Part shown: positions 52,967-60,957 of the stretch, piece by piece | Position numbering within the stretch: position 1 is the stretch's first letter | Layout: each line of letters begins with the position of its first letter | Notes under the pieces: generated by a model | What the model was told of the DNA's origin: nothing | Seen by the model: the letters and a program-made list of their open reading frames with translations, nothing else | Database searches by the model: none | IMG/VR virus record: IMGVR_UViG_3300047382_000480 | Coordinates: 62,001 to 126,000 of that record | DNA from: a virus | Length of the DNA stretch: 64,000 bases | Strand: one strand, 5' to 3' | Made by a program: the position numbers and the translations under genes

Positions 52967-53262
52967 TACAATGGCAACTTCCCTGACTTATCAAACTTCA
53001 AAAGATTCAATTCAGATGCCTCTACTTTAATTTTATCTTTCAATGATGCAGTCAATAATTTCTTGACAGATTCAATTTCTAAATTATTCTGTTCACAAAA
53101 ATAAACAATGGTATCGATATACCCAGACGCAGTTCTAACTGCTTCTTTCTCTATGTGCTGAGAGAAATCAGAGGAACTCTTGAATTGTTTTGTGATCAAA
53201 TATTGGTCTGTGACTTTCGAAGCATCCGTCGTCATATCGTTATCAACTACCACTTTTGGCAT
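52966..53262 (-). CDS. gp33: Late transcription coactivator gp33
   Basis: 98 aa from the ATG at 53262 (MPKVVVDNDMTTDASKV), which has GGAGA eight bases upstream; longer starts would run into the epimerase gene. YLITKQFKSSSDFSQHIEKEA and SGYIDTIVYFCEQNNLEIESVKKLLTASLKDKI match the gp33 type, and the C-terminus LLKFDKSGKLPL fits the sliding-clamp/flap-binding end. With gp55 and gp45 it activates late promoters such as the TATAAATA boxes here. T4 gp33 is 112 aa. Confidence 0.87.
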   Translation of the reverse strand: MPKVVVDNDMTTDASKVTDQYLITKQFKSSSDFSQHIEKEAVRTASGYIDTIVYFCEQNNLEIESVKKLLTASLKDKIKVEASELNLLKFDKSGKLPL

Positions 53263-54085
53263 CTTGAAATCTCCCTTTCCAATCTCTAATATATTCAATG
53301 ACATCATGACTCCGTTTTATATATGGGGTTTCACAAATAGTGTGTTCAGCCTCACCCTTTCGGTCAAACTCGTAGACAGAAGGATGATCAAATGCCTCCG
53401 CTATCTGATTAATTGTATATGGGTTGTTTGAACCGAAATGCGCTTCTCTTATTTTCTTTCCAGACACAACAAGGTTCACAACCCCCTTCGCTACATCTTC
53501 AATATGGGTGAAATCTCTTGACTTATTCCCAGTACCGAATATCCGTAGACTCTCATTTTTAATAATTTGGTTTTTAAATGCTCTTATAACAGTGCTGTGT
53601 TCACCATAGTCCGCTTCTCTCGGACCATATACATTATAAAAGAACATGAGGTGAAAGTCAAGGGAATATTGAAGACTGTAAAAATTCAATGCTTCTTCGC
53701 ACATAGCCTTCCCAAACGTATATGCATTAGAATATGGATCAGTAAATTCTACGCTAGATGATTGAGCAAAATACAAGGGGCATTTAAACCTTGTAGCCCA
53801 CTCACAAACAGCAACTGTTGGGTTGATATTGTTTAGTATGGATTCTGCTGGGTGATCAAAGGATGCCCTTACTCTTGGAGTATTCGCAAGATGTATTATC
53901 CCGTCACACGGAGGTGGGGTGACATTACAAACATCATCAAAAATATAAGATACATTAGGAGAATCAGAAACATATGTTCCATTTCTTTTGTCGTCTACTA
54001 CTGTCACTGAGCAATCTTGTTCAGCTAGTAAATCAACGACATGACTTCCTATAAACCCGCAACCGCCAGTTACAACGATATGCAT
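53243..54085 (-). CDS. NAD-dependent epimerase/dehydratase
   Basis: 280 aa extended SDR. The Rossmann motif TGGCGFIGSHV lies at residues 6-16 and VVDD follows strand 2 (NAD-type). The active-site block YSNAYTFGKAMCEE gives YxxxK, and the middle has HLANTPRVRASFDHPAESILNN. The end is short compared with GalE-type enzymes (about 330 aa). It probably makes a nucleotide sugar for the phage or host glycan. It is unusual as it sits among replication genes, upstream of gp33, with a 20-nt overlap. Confidence 0.85.
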   Translation of the reverse strand: MHIVVTGGCGFIGSHVVDLLAEQDCSVTVVDDKRNGTYVSDSPNVSYIFDDVCNVTPPPCDGIIHLANTPRVRASFDHPAESILNNINPTVAVCEWATRFKCPLYFAQSSSVEFTDPYSNAYTFGKAMCEEALNFYSLQYSLDFHLMFFYNVYGPREADYGEHSTVIRAFKNQIIKNESLRIFGTGNKSRDFTHIEDVAKGVVNLVVSGKKIREAHFGSNNPYTINQIAEAFDHPSVYEFDRKGEAEHTICETPYIKRSHDVIEYIRDWKGRFQDAKSGS

Positions 54086-54086
54086 T

Positions 54087-54512
54087 CTATACTTCTTCTA
54101 CTGAGAGTTGACCTTCGAAAACAACCATTGATTCGTCACAATAGTATCCATTTTCTTCTAGATAACTTACACCATCTAAATCAACACCTTCCCAGACTTC
54201 ATCTATAGTTCCATCTAATTCTTCATCTTCAGTCCAGCCGATATAGTCAACATCCTCCACATAACCATCGAAAGATGCTGCAAACTCAGTATCGCTGTAA
54301 TCATAAGGTCTGAATGAATCATTTTCTCCATTAGCTAATGCAGTTTGCAATAAGTTTACTTCGTCGTCAGTCCTTGGAGTAATGTTAATTGTACCTCTTT
54401 TCCAGATGGTTGTTAACACAACTTTTTTGGAGTCACAAACCCAATCTTCAACCTCTTTAAATCCATACTTGGGTGGATTAACTGCATATGTTTTATCTTT
54501 TTGAATCTTCAT
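54087..54512 (-). CDS. Acidic protein of unknown function
   Basis: 141 aa, strongly acidic. It starts MKIQKDKTYAVNPPKYGFKEVEDWVCDS, then VLTTIWKRGTINITPRTDDE and repeated acidic/aromatic segments (DYIGWTEDEELDGTIDEVWEG). No known motif. It is the first gene behind both an early-type and a late-type promoter and is followed by the epimerase and gp33. A protein mimicking DNA charge or binding polymerase would fit, but this is speculation. Confidence 0.7.
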   Translation of the reverse strand: MKIQKDKTYAVNPPKYGFKEVEDWVCDSKKVVLTTIWKRGTINITPRTDDEVNLLQTALANGENDSFRPYDYSDTEFAASFDGYVEDVDYIGWTEDEELDGTIDEVWEGVDLDGVSYLEENGYYCDESMVVFEGQLSVEEV

Positions 54513-54545
54513 TTGAATCCCACATTTATATCTGCATAGTGAATT

Positions 54546-54553
54546 TATTTATA
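54546..54553 (-). promoter_or_regulatory. T4-late-like box before 141-aa gene
   Basis: TATAAATA on the minus strand, 33 bp before the ATG at 54512. It lies just downstream of a sigma70-like promoter, giving an early/late tandem. Confidence 0.55.
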
Positions 54554-54554
54554 C

Positions 54555-54583
54555 ATTATACCATAAAGTCTGTGATTAGTCAA
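54555..54583 (-). promoter_or_regulatory. Sigma70-like early promoter
   Basis: On the minus strand TTGACT (54583-54578), 17 bp, TATAAT (54560-54555). Optimal spacing and near-consensus boxes point to strong use by unmodified host RNA polymerase. It would drive the 141-aa gene, the epimerase, gp33, gp59 and gp32. Confidence 0.8.
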
Positions 54584-54594
54584 GTAAAATTTTA

Positions 54595-55254
54595 CTAGAC
54601 ATTCTCGCTCTCCCAGATATCTCTTGCATTGAGTAACAACTCCACATAGTTATCTCGTTTCTCAACAAATATTTGTGGGTCATCTCCCTCGACAGCAACC
54701 ATAATAACACTCTGGTCTATGGGAATACCAGTTCTTTCTTCGTACATAATTGCATATGCTGCAGCTTGAGCAAAGTAATTACTAATCCATTCCTTCTTTT
54801 TTGGTTTTGCTGAGGTTTTAAAATCAATAATTGACAACTTACCTTCATATTCAGCAATGCAATCAACACGACCTGCTAGTCTTAAATGATCGCTATACAA
54901 CGCTATCTCTTGTCCATGAATATTGTCTATACGATCTAACAGTGGTCTGAAATTATTAAACATCTCCTTATCAAGCAAGGACATATTTGACATATCAATT
55001 TGTTTGTTATTGAGTATATCTTCACACAATAAATGTATTTTTGTCCCACGAGTTGATGCTTGACGGCTCACACGATTAGCTGTTTCCTCACCAACTCTAT
55101 CTCTCCATTTCTTTATGGAGTCTCTAGATAGGACACTTAAGACAGTTGTAACAGATGGATATGCCGCACCAGAGTCAGTATGATAACGTCTACTTCCATC
55201 TGGTGCGGTTTTATCTTTTGCGAAATCAGCGATTTCTTTTAAGTGATTGAACAT
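54595..55254 (-). CDS. PD-(D/E)XK exonuclease (Cas4/RecB/MGME1-like)
   Basis: 219 aa. Motifs of the RecB-type nuclease family are seen in order: PSVTTVLS at the start, TRGTKIHLLCE with His74, Glu117, GRVDCIAEYEGKLSIIDFKTS giving Asp131, Asp144 and Lys146 (D-xFK), and QAAAYAIMYEE giving Gln163 and Tyr167. This set is complete, so it should be active on single-stranded or end-containing DNA. It may take part in recombination or host DNA breakdown. It follows the 98-aa gene from the same early promoter. Confidence 0.9.
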   Translation of the reverse strand: MFNHLKEIADFAKDKTAPDGSRRYHTDSGAAYPSVTTVLSVLSRDSIKKWRDRVGEETANRVSRQASTRGTKIHLLCEDILNNKQIDMSNMSLLDKEMFNNFRPLLDRIDNIHGQEIALYSDHLRLAGRVDCIAEYEGKLSIIDFKTSAKPKKKEWISNYFAQAAAYAIMYEERTGIPIDQSVIMVAVEGDDPQIFVEKRDNYVELLLNARDIWESENV

Positions 55255-55551
55255 TTAAGATTTCTTTCTAGGCTTGAAACCTAACATTTTCATCGCTTCA
55301 AGTGGAGTAAACTCCTCAGCCAGTTTCAAGTAAATTTCAACATGGGCATTTTTGACGAGATAATTTACCCAAGACTTCCAAGGTTTTGAACCATACTTGA
55401 ATCGTGCGATAAAAGCAGGTTTCATTTTACCTACCCAAGATGGGTGACAGGTAGGATTAACTTCGTCCATAGTCTGTGAACCCTCATATGGACCATTATA
55501 CATAAGGAATGACCCATCCCACTGAAACAACTCTTTATCAAATCTAGTCAT
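55255..55551 (-). CDS. Small protein of unknown function
   Basis: 98 aa, basic and aromatic: MTRFDKELFQWDGSFLMYNGPYEG, then PSWVGKMKPAFIARFKYGSKPWKSWVNYLVK and a C-terminal helix KLAEEFTPLEAMKMLGFKPRKK. The KPWKSW stretch and positive charge might suggest nucleic-acid contact. It stands one base ahead of the exonuclease gene and directly behind a strong early promoter, so it is likely expressed early with it. Confidence 0.72.
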   Translation of the reverse strand: MTRFDKELFQWDGSFLMYNGPYEGSQTMDEVNPTCHPSWVGKMKPAFIARFKYGSKPWKSWVNYLVKNAHVEIYLKLAEEFTPLEAMKMLGFKPRKKS

Positions 55552-55583
55552 AATCTCACTCTCTCATCTCAATTTATACAACT

Positions 55584-55612
55584 ATTATACTACAAAGAGT
55601 TTTAAAAGTCAA
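55584..55612 (-). promoter_or_regulatory. Sigma70-like early promoter
   Basis: On the minus strand TTGACT (55612-55607), 17 bp, TATAAT (55589-55584), in the 87-bp gap after the PhoH gene. It lies 33 bp before the ATG at 55551 and likely drives the 98-aa gene and the exonuclease. Confidence 0.8.
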
Positions 55613-55638
55613 CACTTTTTTTTATTTTTTTCAAGTAT

Positions 55639-56394
55639 TTAAACTGAATATTGCTCCTCATATTGCTCTCTGGCAATGATATATTCTTTAACAATGTCGC
55701 TTCTCACTATATCCTCAGGTGTAAACTCGAATATATTAAACGATGGCATAAGATCTGCTATAACCATAAATTTCTTTAGACCTGACATATCATTTCTCTT
55801 TGAATAAAGATCTGACTGTTTGAAGTCTCCTGCAAAGATTACTTTACTTCTCTGACCAATACGTGTCATTATGGAATTCAGTTCCATATCATTCATATTC
55901 TGACACTCATCAACAATAATAATCGCATCGTCTAGTGTAATGCCTCGAACAAATGATGTTATCATCCAGTCTATCTTTTTTGATTCTTGTAGACGCTCAA
56001 ATACCTGATGTTTGTCTGGAAATAATTCCTCGCACATATCAATATATGGGCGCATATAGACTTCTGTTTTCTCTATTTCGTTTCCAGGAAGGTGACCAAT
56101 ATCTCGAGATGCAACAGCAGAACGACATACAACAACCTTATTAAAAGGATTGCCTTTGTCGAGGACTTCTTCTAATGCTTTGTAAAGTGCGATAAAGGTT
56201 TTACCTGTACCAGCGGAGCCGTGGAGGAGCATACAGGTTGAGGATCGGTAAGCCTCATAAAAAGATTTTTGAGTCGGGGTGAGCGGGTCGAATACTTGTA
56301 GATCGTCAATTTTTGGTTGGAGCCTATTGTTTCCTTTTTTGAAAGTTGATTTGTCGTCTTGGATGAGTTGCAGGCTTGCTTGTTTTTTCGACAT
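55639..56394 (-). CDS. phoH: PhoH-like ATPase
   Basis: 251 aa. The ATPase core has Walker A GSAGTGKT at residues 59-66, VVVCRSAV, the PhoH-typical GxLPGN-like HLPGNEIEKTEVYMRPYIDM, ITSFVRGITLDDAIIIVDECQN with Walker B at about 157-165, and FAGDFKQSDL as sensor region. PhoH genes are frequent in marine phages; the activity is usually described as NTPase/helicase and RNA-related, and the role in infection is unsettled. The N-terminal 35 residues are unordered and basic. Confidence 0.95.
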   Translation of the reverse strand: MSKKQASLQLIQDDKSTFKKGNNRLQPKIDDLQVFDPLTPTQKSFYEAYRSSTCMLLHGSAGTGKTFIALYKALEEVLDKGNPFNKVVVCRSAVASRDIGHLPGNEIEKTEVYMRPYIDMCEELFPDKHQVFERLQESKKIDWMITSFVRGITLDDAIIIVDECQNMNDMELNSIMTRIGQRSKVIFAGDFKQSDLYSKRNDMSGLKKFMVIADLMPSFNIFEFTPEDIVRSDIVKEYIIAREQYEEQYSV

Positions 56395-56423
56395 TTATAG
56401 ACCTTGTGTGTTGGTTGAGTTTT

Positions 56424-56726
56424 TTACGAAATTGCCCCCTTTCGCGAGGGAGTCACATCGGTCACGTTACTCATTATGCGGGAAATTATTGCCTTTGCGT
56501 CGCGAGATAGCAAAAAGCTAGATTGAGCCGATCGCATACAGTCTATTGTGTAATATGGATCAGCACTTCGTATATCGTTTTTTGTGAAAAGATCTGTTCG
56601 GGAACCGAATATATTAATGCAGAGGAGAACCATTTCTATTTCCTCTTCAGTGTAAAGTTTAATGGCGACTCCTAGAGGTGTCGTCCTCTGAAACTTCTTT
56701 GGGAATTTTACTATTTTTGCTTTCAT
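56424..56726 (-). CDS. Small protein of unknown function
   Basis: 100 aa. The N-terminus is basic (MKAKIVKFPKKFQRTTPLGV), the middle helix KLYTEEEIEMVLLCINIFG, and the C-terminal half carries IDCMRSAQSSFLLSRDAKAIISRIMS. No known motif. It lies between PhoH and the carbamoyltransferase gene, 11 bp after the latter, and could be translated from either transcript. Confidence 0.68.
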   Translation of the reverse strand: MKAKIVKFPKKFQRTTPLGVAIKLYTEEEIEMVLLCINIFGSRTDLFTKNDIRSADPYYTIDCMRSAQSSFLLSRDAKAIISRIMSNVTDVTPSRKGAIS

Positions 56727-56737
56727 TATTTTATTTA

Positions 56738-58174
56738 TTATGAAACTACTTTTACGCCATACTTTTTTTCAAATAAATTAGCATCTTCGCGACTATTAAC
56801 CATCGGTTCGCCTTTAATATTTAATGACGTATTTAACAACATAGGAATTCCAGTTTCCTTCTTCCATTTCTTTAGTAATCTCCAAAGACCTTCGTGTTGT
56901 TCTTTGGTCACAGTCTGTACTCTACTCGTTCCATCTTTATGTACAATTGCTGGATACTTTTCGGGATCCCTTGCTTTAACTATATATTGCATATATGGGC
57001 TCTCAAACCCCTCGTCAACATAGAAATGTTTGTGGACATCTTCTTGTAATATAACAGGAGCAAATGGTCTAAACTCTTGCCGTTTCTTAATCTTATTCAC
57101 CAAATCTTTCATTTCTAATCCAGTGGGATTGGCAAACAGACTTCTATTACCCAATGCTCTTGGACCAAACTCAGCACGACCACTAGCAACACCAACAATG
57201 TTATTATCTATCAACTCTTTGAAGAGTTTATTTACAGGGTAATCACCTTTTATCTCTTCACCGAGATATGGAGACTTCCAGTGTAACATTTCCATTTCAT
57301 TACCTGCAACTGCTCCAATAGAACTACCAGCATCTCCTGGATTTGGCATAACCCAAACATTATCAAAGAATTCATGAGCGTGTCTATTTGCTAAACAATT
57401 TAACGCACACCCGCCCATCAAAACAAGATTCGCGGATTTAGTTAGATGTTTAGCAAGTTTTAGAAGTTTAATAAATTCTTCTTCGTAAACTTTTTGTGCG
57501 GATGCAGCTAAATCAAAATGATCAGCATCGGGTAAAAGGTTTGAGCAACCTCTATGAAAATTAAACTTTGCTTCTAACATTTCTCTCATTTGGTCAGCAT
57601 ATTTTGGATCACCATATGCTGACATTCCCATGAGAATGTATTCGTCTTCGTTTGGTTTTAAATTTACACGACCTGTTATTGCAGAATAAAATAATCCAAG
57701 GGATTGAGGGTAAACTTTGGTGAACAGTTTTTTACTGCTGATGTTTCCGCTTTTGTCGCAAGAATATGCTGATATGGAAGTTGTATCAAACTCCCCTATG
57801 GCATCAATTACAAGAACAGCAGCATCTTTAAAATTAGAAGTAGCAAACCCAGCAGATGCGTGAGACCTGTGATGATTCCCATATTTAACTTTTGCGTCTA
57901 TCCCATACCCCTTGAGATATGTACGAGGGTTCATCCATTTATTGGGTTGCCCAGCATATAACTTCCGGAGAGCCTTTTTGTAAGGATCTTCATACCAGTG
58001 GATAATATCTGGATTCCCAAACTTCAACGCTTCTTCTATCAATTGTGTGTTTAGGTGTGCATCGTTTTTCTTTCTACTATATCTCTCAGTATGACTCGCA
58101 AAAAGAATTTCATTATCTTTAACTACTGCAAGAGACCCATCATGAGTCCCTGCTGCAACACCCCACTTAATCAT
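56738..58174 (-). CDS. Carbamoyltransferase (NodU/CmcH type)
   Basis: 478 aa. The N-terminal ASKHA-like domain starts WGVAAGTHDGSLAVVKDNEILFAS. It is followed by NHHRSHASAGF (the double-His active-site region), ILMGMSAYGDP and GGCALNCLANRHAH. The C-terminal Carbam_trans_C domain shows SGRAEFGPRALGNRS, RPFAPVIL and LLNTSLNIKGEPMV. The family moves a carbamoyl group to sugar or antibiotic hydroxyls using carbamoyl phosphate and ATP. It is shorter than NodU (about 560 aa). As head of a sugar cassette it likely decorates a glycan. Confidence 0.93.
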   Translation of the reverse strand: MIKWGVAAGTHDGSLAVVKDNEILFASHTERYSRKKNDAHLNTQLIEEALKFGNPDIIHWYEDPYKKALRKLYAGQPNKWMNPRTYLKGYGIDAKVKYGNHHRSHASAGFATSNFKDAAVLVIDAIGEFDTTSISAYSCDKSGNISSKKLFTKVYPQSLGLFYSAITGRVNLKPNEDEYILMGMSAYGDPKYADQMREMLEAKFNFHRGCSNLLPDADHFDLAASAQKVYEEEFIKLLKLAKHLTKSANLVLMGGCALNCLANRHAHEFFDNVWVMPNPGDAGSSIGAVAGNEMEMLHWKSPYLGEEIKGDYPVNKLFKELIDNNIVGVASGRAEFGPRALGNRSLFANPTGLEMKDLVNKIKKRQEFRPFAPVILQEDVHKHFYVDEGFESPYMQYIVKARDPEKYPAIVHKDGTSRVQTVTKEQHEGLWRLLKKWKKETGIPMLLNTSLNIKGEPMVNSREDANLFEKKYGVKVVS

Positions 58175-58271
58175 AGATAAACGGATCCTTGTCCCGAAGT
58201 TCCTTCAGGCGTTTTTTAAATGCACGTTTCGCTTTCCACTTATAATATATGTTTTTAACCCATCCAACCAT
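58167..58271 (-). CDS. 34-aa basic mini-protein
   Basis: 34 codons, ATG at 58271. The product starts MVGWVKNIYYKWKAKRAFK, continues with basic residues and ends DKDPFIYD. It overlaps the end of the SGNH gene by 17 nt and its stop overlaps the ATG of the carbamoyltransferase gene by 8 nt, filling the gap exactly. I recall similar mini-proteins ending in (K/R)DPFIY in marine phages. An amphipathic basic helix suggests membrane or nucleic-acid contact. Function unknown; coding status rests on the tight overlaps and the motif. Confidence 0.65.
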   Translation of the reverse strand: MVGWVKNIYYKWKAKRAFKKRLKELRDKDPFIYD

Positions 58272-58986
58272 TTTTCTCAAAATCCTCTTTTATTGTGTTC
58301 GACCACAGCTTATAAACATCCCCATTGGGGTGCAATCTATCCCTCGCCTTGTCTCCTTCGTTAGGCGACCACGCAAGATTTCTTTCCGTGCCAGCTATTT
58401 GTATAGGAGTATAATCAAGGTATCTCGTTATATTTAGCTGGTTCATGGTGTTAATAATCTGGTCATTGTGAAACATAAAATTATCATTTCTGATCCAAAA
58501 ATTTGTATATGCCTGATTCTGATCCCATGACCCTTCGTGAACAATCCCTGTGTTTCCAGTTTGAGGGTGGCAAAATTTCACATATCTATCTGGAGTGCTC
58601 CATTGAACCACGACCGCATATGGGGTTACGTGTTTCAGGAGATTTGCTGCGTTGTATAACATAAACATATTTGATGACCCAGCAACACCAAGATTAATTA
58701 CTGGTCTTCCGATTGCCTTTTGTAGCTGAGAGGATACTGTACATTCCTTTGGTACTCCTACGCCCATTGTGCAAGAATCCCCAATAATAACAACAGCGTT
58801 TTTCCAGTCTATTGTATCCCATTCATCAGTTCTATACCCATCGGAATTAAGGTCATATGTTATATGGACATCACGCCATTTCTCTTTCCATTTTCTACTT
58901 GATTTTTCCCAAGTCTCTGGATTATCAGTCGCCATCCATTCAGGGCTATTATTATCATAAGTTAGATTATTTCCCCTGAGTAACAT
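58255..58986 (-). CDS. SGNH/GDSL hydrolase A
   Basis: 243 aa. VVIIGDSCTMGVG gives block I (Asp and nucleophile Ser in GDS), VINLGVAGSSN gives block II (Gly and Asn), and DRLHPNGD gives block V (Asp and His), so the catalytic set is complete. The N-terminus ITYDLNSDGYRT is common in phage SGNH proteins. The likely reaction is removal or transfer of an acyl group on a glycan. It starts inside the end of the second SGNH gene (20-nt overlap). Confidence 0.85.
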   Translation of the reverse strand: MLLRGNNLTYDNNSPEWMATDNPETWEKSSRKWKEKWRDVHITYDLNSDGYRTDEWDTIDWKNAVVIIGDSCTMGVGVPKECTVSSQLQKAIGRPVINLGVAGSSNMFMLYNAANLLKHVTPYAVVVQWSTPDRYVKFCHPQTGNTGIVHEGSWDQNQAYTNFWIRNDNFMFHNDQIINTMNQLNITRYLDYTPIQIAGTERNLAWSPNEGDKARDRLHPNGDVYKLWSNTIKEDFEKNGWMG

Positions 58987-59806
58987 ATCCCCTCCGCATA
59001 ATCTCGTCCTCCAATAAACTAGAAATATGAATATGCCCTTGATTAGAAGGATGACCGCAAGGTGTGATCAATCCCTCTGCAAATCCAGGAATTTTATATC
59101 TGTTAAAATATTCATTAGAATAAATTGGTTGTAATTCATCTTCGGATAAAGATGGTTCTTGTTCTCTAACCAGATATTCCATTAGTGTTCTATTTCCCTT
59201 TGGTTTAACCATCAAGTCCCAATCAACAATATCCGCAAGATACTTTTTTGACTCTGGGATAATCATAGATCTAAACTCTTCTCTTCCAATCCTCAAGTCG
59301 AACGCAGAAACAAGAAGCAGTTTAGCATTATTTACTTTACACCAATTTTGTACCTCGGCAATGTTTAATATGCAATCTACTGCCTCTTGTTGCCAACTAT
59401 TCCCAAACTCAGCATATCCTTGCCAAAGTTTATTGCCACTAAGATCTGGAAATACTGGTTGGAAATGATGATCGACCAATTCTCCTTTAGGTTGTAAAAA
59501 ATCAAATCTAGATAAACCAGACAAACAAAAAACAACAATTTTTTCTGACGTTGAATCTAGCTGGTTCATATAAAGTTCTTTCGCAGCAGACCGATTCCCT
59601 CTTCCTTTAGAACCAAAATTCAAAGGTATGTAACCAATTCTATCCGCAAGGTTTGTAACCCAACTATGATCGCTTTCTACTCGGTCAATCATCGCTATTG
59701 GTGCTCTTTTATATACTCCGTCTCCGTATCTCGCGTGAAACTTTCTGGGCACTGACCCCTGTCCACTAGTGAAACTACAACCAATTCCAATCAAATACTT
59801 ACTCAT
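58967..59806 (-). CDS. SGNH-like hydrolase B
   Basis: 279 aa. The N-terminus KYLIGIGCSFTSGQGS has GCSFT in place of GDSxT, a variant block I often seen in phage proteins. PLNFGSKGRGNRSAAKELY gives block II, VFCLSGLSRFDFL gives block III, and the C-terminus has CGHPSNQGHIHIS, where the usual DxxH reads HPSNQGH. The Asp of block V is therefore not obvious. It may act on acylated sugars or be a binding protein. Overlaps the neighbours by 20 and 8 nt. Confidence 0.75.
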   Translation of the reverse strand: MSKYLIGIGCSFTSGQGSVPRKFHARYGDGVYKRAPIAMIDRVESDHSWVTNLADRIGYIPLNFGSKGRGNRSAAKELYMNQLDSTSEKIVVFCLSGLSRFDFLQPKGELVDHHFQPVFPDLSGNKLWQGYAEFGNSWQQEAVDCILNIAEVQNWCKVNNAKLLLVSAFDLRIGREEFRSMIIPESKKYLADIVDWDLMVKPKGNRTLMEYLVREQEPSLSEDELQPIYSNEYFNRYKIPGFAEGLITPCGHPSNQGHIHISSLLEDEIMRRGYVTQGK

Positions 59807-60956
59807 AAAAATAATCCTTGCAATATTGTCGAAGTTCTATGTGTGCTACATCAGGTTTTGAAGAATTTTCTGTGAGTTGGTTGTAGTTATGTTCTAAAAC
59901 AGGTCTCATAGATTCAAACCAAGAAACTTTATCCTCTATAGAATCAATGTACTTCAGAGTTTCTATAATAGCATCCATCCTTTTTGTGTCATCAAGTTTA
60001 TCATAAGACTCGTCAAAATAATCAGAAAATGTTTTATAACCTCTACTCTTCATTATTTCTAACTCACCCTTTCCACCAAGAACTATAAATGGGTGGTAGC
60101 AAGCGATTGGTTTGAATACCTTTTCGCTTGTGAATGTAGTAAGTTCTTTATCGTAATATTGTGGTTCGCTGACCACACTTACAAATGTCTTAAGAGAATA
60201 GTCAGTGTGTATTCTATTCATATAGTGCATCCAATCTTGGTCGTGTTTTTCTCCCAAAATATAATGATCTCTAGCAGGGAAGCTACACAATCCCCTTTCT
60301 AATACACCAGAAACACTCATCTTATCGAAAAACTCATGTCGGTGATATCTCGCTCTTTTTTGTGGGCAATTAAATGCCCAAACTTGATTATTTTTCTTAT
60401 ACTCTATGTGCTCATCTACTGATTCAATATTGGTTTGCATCATGGAAAGGGTTTTAACATGCTCCTCGAATAAAGCATATGGTAAGCATTTTATTCTGTT
60501 AAAAATAGATCTAGAGTTTGCCCATTCTTCATAATGTCTATCAACTAACATATTACCTGTCACATAAACAATTGCTTGTGGTGGAATGAGCAACCTTTCA
60601 CACTCACTATGAAACCAAGAAAATAACCAAGATTCTTGATAACCTTCTAGAGAAAAATCAATCAACAGAATGGCTGTTCCATCTCTAAGTTTTTCAAGAT
60701 AAGAATCATTGATAAAATCAAACAAAGAAGTTCCTCCAAACTCCTCACCCTTTGCCCATTGTTCGATTGCCCCATTCACGCCCACTGGAATGATAACATT
60801 TTTGCTATCGTGCGTTTGCAACTCAGCTTGACCAACTGTTCTGCAAATAACATTAACCATCGGGCTGACTTGAAACCTTTTTCTAGAATCTTCGAATTTA
60901 TCTTCGCAACTCAGTAGGTTTTCTCGGGTTAGGAAATTTTCAAAAATAAAATTCAT
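59799..60956 (-). CDS. GT-B/exostosin-like glycosyltransferase
   Basis: 385 aa. The C-terminal third reads FTSEKVFKPIACYHPFIVLGGKGELEIMKSRGYKTFSDYFDESYD, the nucleotide-sugar-binding pattern (EKxFKPI...P.I..G...L...G..TF) of GT-B enzymes of exostosin and fucosyltransferase type. The middle has NNQVWAFNCPQKRARYHRHEFF (Arg-rich), and the N-terminal half is less clear, with ILLIDFSLEGYQESWLFSWF. Sugar and acceptor unknown. It is encoded between SGNH and epimerase genes and belongs with them. Confidence 0.7.
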   Translation of the reverse strand: MNFIFENFLTRENLLSCEDKFEDSRKRFQVSPMVNVICRTVGQAELQTHDSKNVIIPVGVNGAIEQWAKGEEFGGTSLFDFINDSYLEKLRDGTAILLIDFSLEGYQESWLFSWFHSECERLLIPPQAIVYVTGNMLVDRHYEEWANSRSIFNRIKCLPYALFEEHVKTLSMMQTNIESVDEHIEYKKNNQVWAFNCPQKRARYHRHEFFDKMSVSGVLERGLCSFPARDHYILGEKHDQDWMHYMNRIHTDYSLKTFVSVVSEPQYYDKELTTFTSEKVFKPIACYHPFIVLGGKGELEIMKSRGYKTFSDYFDESYDKLDDTKRMDAIIETLKYIDSIEDKVSWFESMRPVLEHNYNQLTENSSKPDVAHIELRQYCKDYFYE

Positions 60957-60957
60957 A

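Noticed and set aside
53262-53307. Longer start for gp33 at 53307
   Set aside because: It would overlap the epimerase by 65 nt; the ATG at 53262 has GGAGA at good spacing and gives a normal gp33 length.
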